From positions 1-64,000 of the forward strand of contig NZ_JACHCI010000019.1 of NCBI RefSeq assembly GCF_014200675.1: a stretch of 64,000 bases of DNA, given 5' to 3'. Positions 34,624 through 43,098 of the stretch are shown piece by piece; positions within the stretch are counted from its first letter, which is position 1; every line of letters begins with the position of its first letter. The notes beneath the pieces were generated by a model. The model was not told where the DNA came from and made no database searches. It saw only the letters and a program-made list of their open reading frames with translations. The translations under genes were made by a program, and so were the position numbers. Source of the stretch: Janthinobacterium saanense (lineage in GTDB: Bacteria; Pseudomonadota; Gammaproteobacteria; Burkholderiales; Burkholderiaceae_D).

Positions 34624-35217
34624 ATGGCTTCCAATAAAGCGCATCACGCGACTGGCTGGGCTGCCGGCGTGATTGCCGCAGCCGTGGTCGCGCACGCTGG
34701 CGCTGGCGGCCCTTATCAAGTACTGAGCGTGCTTGCTTTTCTGATGGGCGCACTGGGCGGTACGGCGCCCGACTGGATGGAAGTGGCCTGGTGGGCGCGC
34801 ACGCACAAACTGTGGATCACGCACCGCACCTGGACCCACTGGGGCCTGGCCTGGATCGCCCTGCTCGCCTACAGCTACCTGCAATTAGCGCACCATCCGT
34901 GGGCGCCGCCCCTGTTCGGCTTTGCCGCCGGCGGCATCATGCATTTGCTGGCCGACTGGCCCAATCCGCTGGGCGTGCCATGGATCTTCCGCCGCCATTC
35001 GCTGCGCTGGTGGAAAAGCGGCCGCCACGACCTGATCGTCATCATCGCCGCCTGGCTGGCTGCCACCGTGGTGGCCGACCACGTCTTTTTCGATGGCATC
35101 CACCTGCACTACGCCACCGGCGCCCTGGACAGCCTGTTGCATGGCGCCAAATCCGCGCTGCATGAGGGCTGGGCATATCTGCAACAGTGGCTGCTGGATT
35201 GGCGCCAGGGCGCCTGA
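34624..35217 (+). CDS. YdjM-like inner-membrane metal-dependent hydrolase
   Basis: A 197-residue membrane protein with conserved histidine/aspartate motifs of the YdjM/DUF457 family: KAHHATGW at the start, GGTAPDWMEV, HRTWTHWGLAW and GIMHLLADWPNPLG, ending with a helical tail. Several hydrophobic helices are present. E. coli YdjM is LexA-controlled; no LexA box is seen here. The start lacks a ribosome site but fits the conserved N-terminus. Confidence 0.8.
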   Translation: MASNKAHHATGWAAGVIAAAVVAHAGAGGPYQVLSVLAFLMGALGGTAPDWMEVAWWARTHKLWITHRTWTHWGLAWIALLAYSYLQLAHHPWAPPLFGFAAGGIMHLLADWPNPLGVPWIFRRHSLRWWKSGRHDLIVIIAAWLAATVVADHVFFDGIHLHYATGALDSLLHGAKSALHEGWAYLQQWLLDWRQGA

Positions 35218-35247
35218 GGTCAATTGACGCGCCAGCCTGGTCAATGT

Positions 35248-35266
35248 GATAATGAGTATCATTCTC
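35248..35266. promoter_or_regulatory. Fur box of the iron-sigma-factor operon
   Basis: GATAATGAGTATCATTCTC matches the 19-base Fur consensus GATAATGATAATCATTATC at 16 positions. It lies 79 bases before the GTG start of the sigma factor gene and overlaps an earlier in-frame ATG, which argues for the GTG. Confidence 0.88.
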
Positions 35267-35344
35267 ACATATCATCTTAACCTGCCCAGCCAGCCGGCAC
35301 GCCACGTTCCGTCAGCCCAGCTATCCACCTATCTGGAGAACGCA

Positions 35345-35854
35345 GTGAGCACCGTCAGCCACGTCCATGCCGCGCACCTGAAGACTTTGTATAGCGAACA
35401 CCACGGCTGGCTGTATGGCTGGCTGCGCGGCAAGCTCGGTAACACGGGCGACGCGGCCGACCTGGCGCAAGACACCTTTGTGCGCCTCTTGGGCAAGCGT
35501 GATGCAGCGCCCCTGCGCGAACCACGCGGCTACCTGGCGACCATCGCGCGCGGCTTGCTGGTCGACCGCTACCGCCGCCAGGCGCTGGAACAAGCCTACC
35601 TGGAAGCGCTGGCCCAACAAGCGGAGCCGCAATCGATTTCCGCTGAAACGCACGCCATCATCATCGAAACCCTGCTGGCCATCGACCGCCTGCTCGACAG
35701 CCTGGGGGCGCGCACACGTGCCATCTTCTTGCTGGCGCAAATCGAGGAACTGAGCTACGTGGACATCAGCACACGCCTCGGTGTATCGCTGCCCACCGTC
35801 AAAAAACACCTGGTGCGCGCCTACACGGAATGCCTGGTGCTGGCTGCCGCCTGA
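35345..35854 (+). CDS. ECF sigma factor, FecI-like
   Basis: A 169-residue sigma-70-family regulator of iron-uptake type. Region 2 is seen in GDAADLAQDTFVRLL and REPRGYLATIARGLLVDRYRR; region 4 in LLAQIEELSYVDISTRLGVSLPTVKKHL. The GTG at 35345 is chosen: GGAGAACGCA precedes it, and earlier in-frame ATGs lie in the Fur box. Its TGA overlaps the ATG of the anti-sigma gene as TGATG. It should direct transcription of the TonB receptor gene that follows. Confidence 0.88.
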   Translation: MSTVSHVHAAHLKTLYSEHHGWLYGWLRGKLGNTGDAADLAQDTFVRLLGKRDAAPLREPRGYLATIARGLLVDRYRRQALEQAYLEALAQQAEPQSISAETHAIIIETLLAIDRLLDSLGARTRAIFLLAQIEELSYVDISTRLGVSLPTVKKHLVRAYTECLVLAAA

Positions 35855-36819
35855 TGTTTGCCCAGCGCGCCAGCCTTCCCCGCATCGACCGGGCCATCCT
35901 GGCCGCCGCCGCGCACTGGCATGTGGAATGCAAAAGCGGCACGGCCGACCCGGCCGCCTTGCAAACCTGGCTGGCCGCCAGCGCCGAACACGCACGCGCC
36001 TGGGCGCTGCTGCAGCGCATGGATGGCCAACTGGGCGAGATTCCCGCCACCTTGGCCCTGCCCGCGCTACAGGCAGCCCAGGTGCGCCGCCGCGCCGCCG
36101 CCAAAGTGCTGGCGCTGCTGGTGACAGCCGGCGGTGGCGTCTGGCTGGGCCAGGCCGGCCTGCATTCGACGCCGTGGCAAAGCTGGAATGCAGCGCTGCG
36201 TACGGCGCCCGGCCAGCGCCGCCATGTGCGTCTGGCCGATGGCGGCAGCATGGAACTCAATACCGGCAGCGCCGCCGACATCGATTACACGGCCAGCAGT
36301 CGCCGCATCCGCCTGCACGAAGGCGAAATCATGCTGGCGACGGCGCCCGATCCGCGCCCCTTCCTGGTCGAGACCAGACACGGCGTGATCCGCGCGCTGG
36401 GCACGCGCTTTGGCGTGCGCTGCGATGGCGCCAGCAGCACCGTCAGCGTGTTCGACCATGCGGTGGAAGTACGCTGCGCCGCCTCAAGCACTGCGGTGAG
36501 CCGCGTCGAAGCAGGCCAGCAGCTGCGTTTCTTCGCCAGCGGCGCGCAGGGTGTCGCGACCCTGCCTGTCCACCAGGATAGCTGGCTGCAAGGCATGCTG
36601 GTAGCTGTCGACTGGCCCTTGCAGCGCCTGCTCGATGAACTGTCGCGCTACCGGCGCGGCCACCTGGCCTGCGACCCTGGCGTGGCGCAGCGGCCCGTGA
36701 CGGGCACGTATCGCCTGGACGATATCGACGCCGCTCTGCAAAGCCTGTGCGCCTCGCACGGCCTGCAAGTGCAGTATTTCACGCGCTACTGGGCCACCGT
36801 GTCCGCCAGGCGAGCATAA
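35854..36819 (+). CDS. FecR-family anti-sigma factor / signal transducer
   Basis: A 321-residue inner-membrane protein. The N-terminal cytoplasmic domain (RIDRAILAAAAHWHVECKSG, then LAASAEHARAWALLQRM) binds the sigma factor. A membrane span lies at about 80-100 (AAKVLALLVTAGGGVWLG), and the periplasmic FecR domain follows (GQRRHVRLADGGSMELNTGSA, then RALGTRFGVR). It passes the signal from the TonB receptor to the ECF factor. Translation is coupled to the sigma gene by a one-base overlap. Confidence 0.9.
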   Translation: MFAQRASLPRIDRAILAAAAHWHVECKSGTADPAALQTWLAASAEHARAWALLQRMDGQLGEIPATLALPALQAAQVRRRAAAKVLALLVTAGGGVWLGQAGLHSTPWQSWNAALRTAPGQRRHVRLADGGSMELNTGSAADIDYTASSRRIRLHEGEIMLATAPDPRPFLVETRHGVIRALGTRFGVRCDGASSTVSVFDHAVEVRCAASSTAVSRVEAGQQLRFFASGAQGVATLPVHQDSWLQGMLVAVDWPLQRLLDELSRYRRGHLACDPGVAQRPVTGTYRLDDIDAALQSLCASHGLQVQYFTRYWATVSARRA

Positions 36820-36945
36820 TTTTTTGAGTTTTTTTGCATTCGGGGTTGGTGTTTCGGCGCCCTGCTTCGGCTTACACAATAAGAAGCCGACATCAAGAAG
36901 CCGAAATACTTCGCCATACCACCACCGAGAACAGAAAGACCGACC

Positions 36946-39372
36946 ATGCACCTGAACTACCCCGTCCTGTCCGCCATCGCCGTGGCTTGCGCCGCCGTCA
37001 CCGCCGCGCCCGTGCTGGCGCAAAGCCAGGCTGCCACCATCCATACCTATGCCATCAACGCCGGCCCGCTGGCGAGCGCCCTGAACGACTTCGCTATCGC
37101 CGCCGGCGTCAACCTGTCGACCGACCCGGCGCAAACGCGGGGCTTGCAATCACATGGCTTGCGCGGCCCCTACTCCGTGCCACAGGGTTTCGCCCTGCTG
37201 CTGGCCGGCAGCGGCCTGGAAGCGCTGCAATTGCCGAACGGCGCTTATGTGCTGCGCCAGGCGACAGCGCCGCAGGCGAGCGGTGAAAAAATCATGGCGC
37301 CCGTGCTGGTCAGCGCCAGCATGGAGCGCGATCCCGTCAGTGAACACAGCAACTCGTATGCGGCGCGCGCCGTCACCGTCGGCAAGGGCGTGCAAACCCT
37401 GCGCGAAATTGCGCAATCGGTCAGCGTCATCACGCGCCAGAAAATGGACGATCAAAACCTCAATACCATCGACGCGGTGCTGGCCAACACCACCGGCATC
37501 ACCATGTATGACAGCCCGATGGGCGGGCGCTATGTGTATTCGCGCGGCTTCATGGTCGACACTTACCAGTTCGACGGCGTCAACCGCGCCATGTATTACC
37601 CGCAGGCGAACAGCTTTACCAGCAACACGGCGATACTGGACCGGGTGGAAGTGGTGCGCGGCGCCACCGGTCTGCTGCAGGGCACCGGTGCGCCAGGCGC
37701 CGCCGTCAACATGGTGCGCAAACGCCCGCTGGCGGAAAAGCAGTTGCTGCTGTCCGCCAGTGCCGGTCGCTGGAAGGACATGCGCGGCGAGATCGACGTC
37801 ACCGGCCCCTTGAACGAATCGGGCAGCATCCGTGGCCGCGCCGTGGCCGCACACGAACAGCGCGATTATTTTTATGACGTGGCCGACAGCCGCACCGACG
37901 TGCTGTATGGCGTGCTGGAATTCGACCTGGCGCCTGGCAGCAAGCTGACGACCGGCGCCAGCCATGAAAAACTGCAATCGACACCCTTCTTCTCGGGCCT
38001 GCCCCTGTACAGCGACGGCAGCGATCCGCATTTGCCGCGTTCGACCTTCATCGGCGCCAACTGGAACCGCTGGAACAGCCGGCAGACGGCTGTCTTCGCC
38101 GAATTCGAGCACCGCTTCGACGCCGACTGGTCGCTGAAAGCCACGGCCAACTATACCCACGAGCGGCATGACGTGAAATACATGTTCAACCTGGGCGCGA
38201 TCAACCCCGTCACTCTGGCCGGCATGATGCGTTATGACGGCGTGTTCGATTACGGCACCACCAACAAGGGCATCGACATTTCGCTCGATGGCAAATTCAA
38301 TGCCTTGGGCCGGCGCCATGGCTTCAGCGCAGGCGTGAACACCAACCGCATGGAAAGCGATAGTGACTTCAGCCTGGCCATGCTCAAGCAGGGTATCAAC
38401 CCCTGGCAGCCCGACCACGGCGTGGCCGAACCGAGCGACGCCTGGCTGCGCGAACATAGCTACCGCGGCGCCCCCAGCCTGACCAGCATGCGGCAAACAG
38501 GCGCCTATGGCGTGGCCCGCTTCAGCGTCAGCGACTCGCTCACGGTGGTGGCCGGTGCCCGCGTCACGAATTACCAATCGAGCAGCATCTACCGCGACAC
38601 GGGCGCGCCATACAGCGATCCGTATCGCGAAAACGGCGTGGTCACACCGTATGGTGGCCTGATCTATGCGCTGGACCGGCAGTGGTCTGCTTACGCCAGC
38701 GTGTCCGATATCTTCCAGCCACAAAGCCTGCGCGACGCCGCTGGCGCCCTGATCGACCCACTGAAAGGCCGCAACCTGGAAACGGGGATCAAGGGCGAAC
38801 TGTTCGACGGCAAGGTCAATGCCTCGCTGGCGCTGTTCCGCATCGAGCAAAGCAACCGCGCGGAACTCGACATGGTGAATGTCTGCTCATCGGGTTCGGA
38901 GTGTTATATCTCGACGGGCAAGGTGCGCAGCGAGGGTATCGATGCGGAAATCAGCGGCGAAGTGGCCCGCGGCTGGCAGCTGTTCGCCGGCTACACGCTG
39001 AACAATTTTAAGTACCTGGACCAGACTTCGAACGCGGGCGTGCAGTTTGCCAGCACCTTTTCACCGCGCAACATGCTGCGCGCGTGGAGCGATTACCGCC
39101 TGCCAGGCGCCTTGCAGGCGTGGAGCGTAGGCGGCGGCGTGAACTTCCAGACCGAGAGCTCGCGCGTAACGCAAGCCATCACGGTGGCGCAAAAATCGTA
39201 TGCGCTGTGGACGGCGCGCGCCGCCTACCAGATCGACCGTAACTGGACCGCCTCGGTCAATGTGACAAACCTGTTCGACAAGCGCTACTACCAGACGGTG
39301 GGCGCGCCATCGTGGGGCAATTTTTATGGCGAGCCGCGCAAGGCCAGCCTGACCCTGCGCGCGCGTTTCTAG
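36946..39372 (+). CDS. TonB-dependent siderophore receptor with N-terminal signalling domain
   Basis: An 808-residue outer-membrane receptor. A signal peptide (AVTAAPVLAQ) is followed by an STN signalling domain at about 30-105 (YAINAGPLASALNDFAIAAG). The plug begins near 130 (VQTLREIAQSVSVITRQKM), with VEVVRGATGLLQGTGAPGA, and a barrel closes on TLRARF. The STN domain contacts the FecR protein encoded just upstream, so ligand binding would switch on the system. The exact siderophore is not evident. FpvA/FecA-type architecture and length are normal. Confidence 0.92.
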   Translation: MHLNYPVLSAIAVACAAVTAAPVLAQSQAATIHTYAINAGPLASALNDFAIAAGVNLSTDPAQTRGLQSHGLRGPYSVPQGFALLLAGSGLEALQLPNGAYVLRQATAPQASGEKIMAPVLVSASMERDPVSEHSNSYAARAVTVGKGVQTLREIAQSVSVITRQKMDDQNLNTIDAVLANTTGITMYDSPMGGRYVYSRGFMVDTYQFDGVNRAMYYPQANSFTSNTAILDRVEVVRGATGLLQGTGAPGAAVNMVRKRPLAEKQLLLSASAGRWKDMRGEIDVTGPLNESGSIRGRAVAAHEQRDYFYDVADSRTDVLYGVLEFDLAPGSKLTTGASHEKLQSTPFFSGLPLYSDGSDPHLPRSTFIGANWNRWNSRQTAVFAEFEHRFDADWSLKATANYTHERHDVKYMFNLGAINPVTLAGMMRYDGVFDYGTTNKGIDISLDGKFNALGRRHGFSAGVNTNRMESDSDFSLAMLKQGINPWQPDHGVAEPSDAWLREHSYRGAPSLTSMRQTGAYGVARFSVSDSLTVVAGARVTNYQSSSIYRDTGAPYSDPYRENGVVTPYGGLIYALDRQWSAYASVSDIFQPQSLRDAAGALIDPLKGRNLETGIKGELFDGKVNASLALFRIEQSNRAELDMVNVCSSGSECYISTGKVRSEGIDAEISGEVARGWQLFAGYTLNNFKYLDQTSNAGVQFASTFSPRNMLRAWSDYRLPGALQAWSVGGGVNFQTESSRVTQAITVAQKSYALWTARAAYQIDRNWTASVNVTNLFDKRYYQTVGAPSWGNFYGEPRKASLTLRARF

Positions 39373-39376
39373 CCGC

Positions 39377-40261
39377 CTAGGCGGGACGGATAGCTGCCTT
39401 CGGCAGTGGAATAAACTCCGTCTCGCCCGGCACCTGCCCCATGCGCTGGGCGCTCCAGTCATCGGCTGCCTGCGACAGGCGCTCCTTGCTGGACGAGACG
39501 AAATTCCAGAACAGGAAACGGTGGCCGTCGAGCGGCTCGCCGCCGATCACCACGAACTGCACCGGCCAGCTGCCCGCCGTCACGACGGGTACAGTGCCCG
39601 TTTCCAGCAAGGCCATGGTGTGCGGCGCCAGGGCCACGCCATCGACCAGCACGTCTCCGCTGACCGGGTAAATCGCCGCTTCGGCCGGCAAGCCGTCCAG
39701 GCGCAAAGTGCTCCCCGATTGCAGCGCCACGTCGAAATACACCGTCTCCATATAGGTGCGCACAGGCGAAGTCTGGCCGAAGGCCGTGCCGATCAAGACC
39801 TTCACCACGGCGCCATCGAGCGATACGACAGGAATATCGGCTTGCGGCGTGTGCGTAAAACTCGGTTCATCCTCTTCATGCGCCTTCGGCAGCGCAGCCC
39901 ACAGCTGCAAGCCATGCGTGCGGTGCGGCTGGCCCACCAGGTCGGGCGGCGTGCGCTCGGAATGCACGATGCCACGCCCGGCCGTCATCCAGTTGATGGC
40001 GCCCGGTGCGATACGTTGATACGAGCCGATGCTGTCGCGATGGTCAATCGCGCCTTCGAACAGATAAGTGACGGTGGCCAGGCCGATATGCGGGTGGGGA
40101 CGCACATCATGGTTGGCGTCGGGCGCCACGTCGATGGGGCCGAAGTGGTCAAAGAAAATGAAGGGACCCACGGCCTGCTTGGCGGCCGATGGCAGCAAGC
40201 GCCGCACGACAAAGCCGCCGCCCAGGTCTTTTTCGTGGCTTTTCAGGATGGCCGCGCTCAT
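39377..40261 (-). CDS. Pirin-family protein
   Basis: A 294-residue double-cupin protein. The N-terminal cupin shows the pirin metal residues in DVRPHPHIGLATVTYLFEG and GRGIVHSERT. The C-terminal pirin domain includes VYFDVALQSGSTLRL and ends GQVPGETEFIPLP. Related enzymes include quercetin 2,3-dioxygenases. The start at 40261 overlaps the OsmC-like stop as ATGA, so the two are co-translated, a common pairing. It converges on the TonB receptor gene with only four bases between them. Confidence 0.9.
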   Translation of the reverse strand: MSAAILKSHEKDLGGGFVVRRLLPSAAKQAVGPFIFFDHFGPIDVAPDANHDVRPHPHIGLATVTYLFEGAIDHRDSIGSYQRIAPGAINWMTAGRGIVHSERTPPDLVGQPHRTHGLQLWAALPKAHEEDEPSFTHTPQADIPVVSLDGAVVKVLIGTAFGQTSPVRTYMETVYFDVALQSGSTLRLDGLPAEAAIYPVSGDVLVDGVALAPHTMALLETGTVPVVTAGSWPVQFVVIGGEPLDGHRFLFWNFVSSSKERLSQAADDWSAQRMGQVPGETEFIPLPKAAIRPA

Positions 40262-40656
40262 GCCAGCACCGTCGTCACTTCGGTCGTCACGCTGGTCATC
40301 AGCTTGTGCAGCGGGCATTTGCCAGCCGCCGCCAGTAACTCCTGGCGCTGGGCCTCGCTCAAGTCGCCCGTCAGATGCAAGGTGGCGGCCAGGCGATACA
40401 CACCCTTGCGCTCTTCGCTGGCGTCGCGCTCGGTCGACACTTCCACGTGCTGCAGCGGGATACCCTTGTGTTTGGCATACCACAGCACCGTCAGCGCCTT
40501 GCAGGCTGACAGGGCTGCGTCATACAGGTCATGCGGCGAGGGGCCGGAGTCGCCGCCGCCCTCTTCGACCGAAGCATCGGCCGAGAGGATGTGATCGCGG
40601 ATGTGCACGATGTGGCGCATAGGCTGCGACTGGTCGCGGATGGCGGTGATGGTCAT
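40258..40656 (-). CDS. OsmC-family peroxiredoxin-like protein
   Basis: A 132-residue OsmC/Ohr-fold protein with two conserved cysteines, one in SACKALTVLWYA (about residue 52) and one in GKCPLHKLM (about 113). GGGDSGPSPHDLYDAALSAC is the family signature. These proteins reduce organic hydroperoxides. It is the first gene of a two-gene unit with pirin. Confidence 0.88.
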   Translation of the reverse strand: MTITAIRDQSQPMRHIVHIRDHILSADASVEEGGGDSGPSPHDLYDAALSACKALTVLWYAKHKGIPLQHVEVSTERDASEERKGVYRLAATLHLTGDLSEAQRQELLAAAGKCPLHKLMTSVTTEVTTVLA

Positions 40657-40796
40657 GGCTGTCCCTGGGGTGTTTTAAAAGCCACAATTTACACCGTTTG
40701 TTCGCTTTGCGCAGCTACGCGCCTGTTGCCGCAACCGTGTTATTTGATGCGAAACAGCGCATCGACCGATAACAAGCCGTATCCGGAAACAAGATA

Positions 40797-43079
40797 CTAA
40801 TCCAGGCTGCGCGCCACGCGAAAGCCCACGATATCATTCGACAGCACGATGGAAAAACCGTTGCGCAGGGCCGAGCGCAGGTAGCGCGGGTGGTACAGCC
40901 ATGAACCGCCGCGCAAGATGCGCCGGCCGGTGTCGCCGCCCTCTTCCCAGGCGCTGCCATCGACGGGCGCGCCCTCGTAATTGTCGTGCACGATGTCCTG
41001 CACCCACTCCCATACATTGCCATGCATGTCGTACAAGCCCCAGGCATTCGGCGCAAATGCGCCCTGCGGGCTGGTGCCGCCCCGGTAGCTGCCGCGCGGG
41101 CCGCCGTTGTAGACATACAGGCCATCGTAATTGGCTTGCTCGGTGCTGATGGTGTCGCCCACATTGAAGGGCGTGCGCGTGCCGGCGCGGCAGGCGTATT
41201 CCCATTCCGCTTCGCTGGGCAAGCGATATGCCTGGCCGGTTTTTTCCGTCAGCCAGGCGATATACAGCTGTGCATCCTTCCAGCTGACGCCCACCACCGG
41301 GTGCAAATCGGTTTGCACGAAACCCGGATTGTCCCAGTCCGTTTCGGCGCCGCCTTCCCAGCCGGTCGCCTTGACGAAAGCGCGCCATTCGCCCACGCTG
41401 ACCGGATGGCGGGCCAGTGCGAACGGCTGCGTGATACCCACCCAGTGCTGCGGCGTTTCGCGTTCCAGCCAGGTCTTTTGCGAGCCCGCCTTGATGGCCA
41501 CCTGGTGTTCGGTCTCGTGCGCGCCCATCTGGAAACGGCCGCTGGGTATGCTCACCAGTTCCGGCCCCTGGCCCGAGCCATCGAGAAAATCATCGCGCAG
41601 CATGCCTTCGGCATTGACCAACGGCTCCACCACGGCGCCTTGCGGCGGCGGCGCTTCGCTGGCAGCAGGATTGACTGGCTTGGCTTGCTCCTTGCGGGCC
41701 CGTTCCTGCTCGGCGCGGTACGCCGCTTCCGCTTTCGCCTGGATCGCCTTGCGCTGCAATTCCTGGTGCGCCTGCAGGGCGGTGGCCGCATCGGCTTCGC
41801 GCCGCGCACGCAACTGGCCACGCAGCGCTTCCTTGCGCAGCTTGCGCGCTTCTTCCGCCTCGATTGCCCGCTGCGCTTCCTGTTCGCGGCGCAGCTTGTC
41901 GTGGCGCTGCTTTTCCACGGCCGCTGCCTGGGCTTCCACCTTGCGGCGCTGCTCCAGTTCTTCTTCGCGCCGGCGCGCTTCTTTGCGTGCTTCCTCGGCT
42001 GCCAGCGCGGCCTGTTTTTGCTGCGCCACCAGGCGCGACTGCTCCTGGCGCGCCAGTTCGGCCAGTTCTTCGGGCGATGGTCCGGCTGCCCGCTCCAGCG
42101 ATTCCAGCAAGGCTTGCACCGATTGCGGGCGCAGTTCCGGCGTCAGCGAAAACCCATTCTGCAGCACTTGCCATTGCGCCGCGTTGAGCGCCTGCGGTGC
42201 CGACGGCAAATGGCCATCGGCGCGCGCATCGTCAAACGGCATGCGCCCTTCGAGCATCTGGTAAATCATCACCGCCACTGCATACACGTCCAGGCGCGGG
42301 CTGGGCTGGCGCTGGTGCGTGCCCGCCTCGGGCGGGCGATAACCTTGCGTACCCGCGTTCGGCGTTTCCAGTCCCAGGCTGCTGCCCGCATTGCGCACGC
42401 GCGAAGCGATGCCGTAATCGAGCAGCTTGACGTCGCCCCTGGCGGTCAGGAAGACATTCCCCGGCTTGATATCGCGGTGCACCAGCTTGTGTTTTTCCCA
42501 GGCATACGACAGGGCGTCGGCCACCGGATGCAGCAGTTCCTGCACGGTCGCCAGCGGCAGCCGTCCCTCGCGCGCCAGATAATGCTCCAGGTCTTCGCCG
42601 TCCAGGCATTCCATGATGATGAAATAACTGGCCGTGGCCGGGTCCTGCGCCCATTCATACACGCGCACGATGTTTTCATGCGCGAGTTTTCTTGCCTGCG
42701 TGGCTTCCTCGATCAGCAGCCGGGCGTGCGTGGCGCTCTGCGTCAGTTGCGGCGGCAAAATCTTCAGGGCCACCATTTCACTGCTGCCCAGTTCCGCATG
42801 CGTGGCCAGGTCGGTTGCCTGCCACACCTGCCCCATGCCGCCCGTGGCGATCAGCCTTTCAAGCCGGTAGCGGCGGTTTTGCGGGCCGATTTCCTGGCCT
42901 GTCATGAAGCCCAGCTCCGTGCCCAGGCGCACAGGTACAGACGCGGCCGCGCCACCCGGCGGCGCGTACTCGGCGTCGAGAATGGCGTTCTTGCGGTGTT
43001 CAAATTCCTGCTCGCTGAGCAGCCCATCGTCGTGCAGGGCGCGCAGTTCTCGCAGTTTGTCTCGTGCTTTTTGCATCAT
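40797..43079 (-). CDS. Hanks-type Ser/Thr kinase fused to an FGE-sulfatase domain
   Basis: A 760-residue protein in three parts. It opens with a SHOCT-like helix (LRELRALHDDGLLSEQEFE). The kinase domain at about 68-340 has GGMGQVWQATD, VALKIL, LVHRDIKPGNVFL and LLDYGIAS, where DYG replaces the usual DFG. A charged Ala/Glu/Arg coiled coil covers about 345-480, and a C-terminal FGE-sulfatase domain (about 510-760) shows GRFQMGAHETEH, YRLPSEAEWEYACRAG, NVWEWVQD and GGSWLYHP. FGE-type domains include formylglycine-generating and iron-dependent EgtB/PvdO enzymes; here it may be a sensor. It lies 19 bases after the zinc-ribbon/SPFH-like gene. Confidence 0.85.
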   Translation of the reverse strand: MMQKARDKLRELRALHDDGLLSEQEFEHRKNAILDAEYAPPGGAAASVPVRLGTELGFMTGQEIGPQNRRYRLERLIATGGMGQVWQATDLATHAELGSSEMVALKILPPQLTQSATHARLLIEEATQARKLAHENIVRVYEWAQDPATASYFIIMECLDGEDLEHYLAREGRLPLATVQELLHPVADALSYAWEKHKLVHRDIKPGNVFLTARGDVKLLDYGIASRVRNAGSSLGLETPNAGTQGYRPPEAGTHQRQPSPRLDVYAVAVMIYQMLEGRMPFDDARADGHLPSAPQALNAAQWQVLQNGFSLTPELRPQSVQALLESLERAAGPSPEELAELARQEQSRLVAQQKQAALAAEEARKEARRREEELEQRRKVEAQAAAVEKQRHDKLRREQEAQRAIEAEEARKLRKEALRGQLRARREADAATALQAHQELQRKAIQAKAEAAYRAEQERARKEQAKPVNPAASEAPPPQGAVVEPLVNAEGMLRDDFLDGSGQGPELVSIPSGRFQMGAHETEHQVAIKAGSQKTWLERETPQHWVGITQPFALARHPVSVGEWRAFVKATGWEGGAETDWDNPGFVQTDLHPVVGVSWKDAQLYIAWLTEKTGQAYRLPSEAEWEYACRAGTRTPFNVGDTISTEQANYDGLYVYNGGPRGSYRGGTSPQGAFAPNAWGLYDMHGNVWEWVQDIVHDNYEGAPVDGSAWEEGGDTGRRILRGGSWLYHPRYLRSALRNGFSIVLSNDIVGFRVARSLD

Positions 43080-43098
43080 CTCAGGTGAAAGGCTTCCT

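Noticed and set aside
37150-38850. 566-codon minus-strand frame under the TonB receptor gene
   Set aside because: It is a high-GC antisense shadow of an intact 808-codon receptor gene with full family features.
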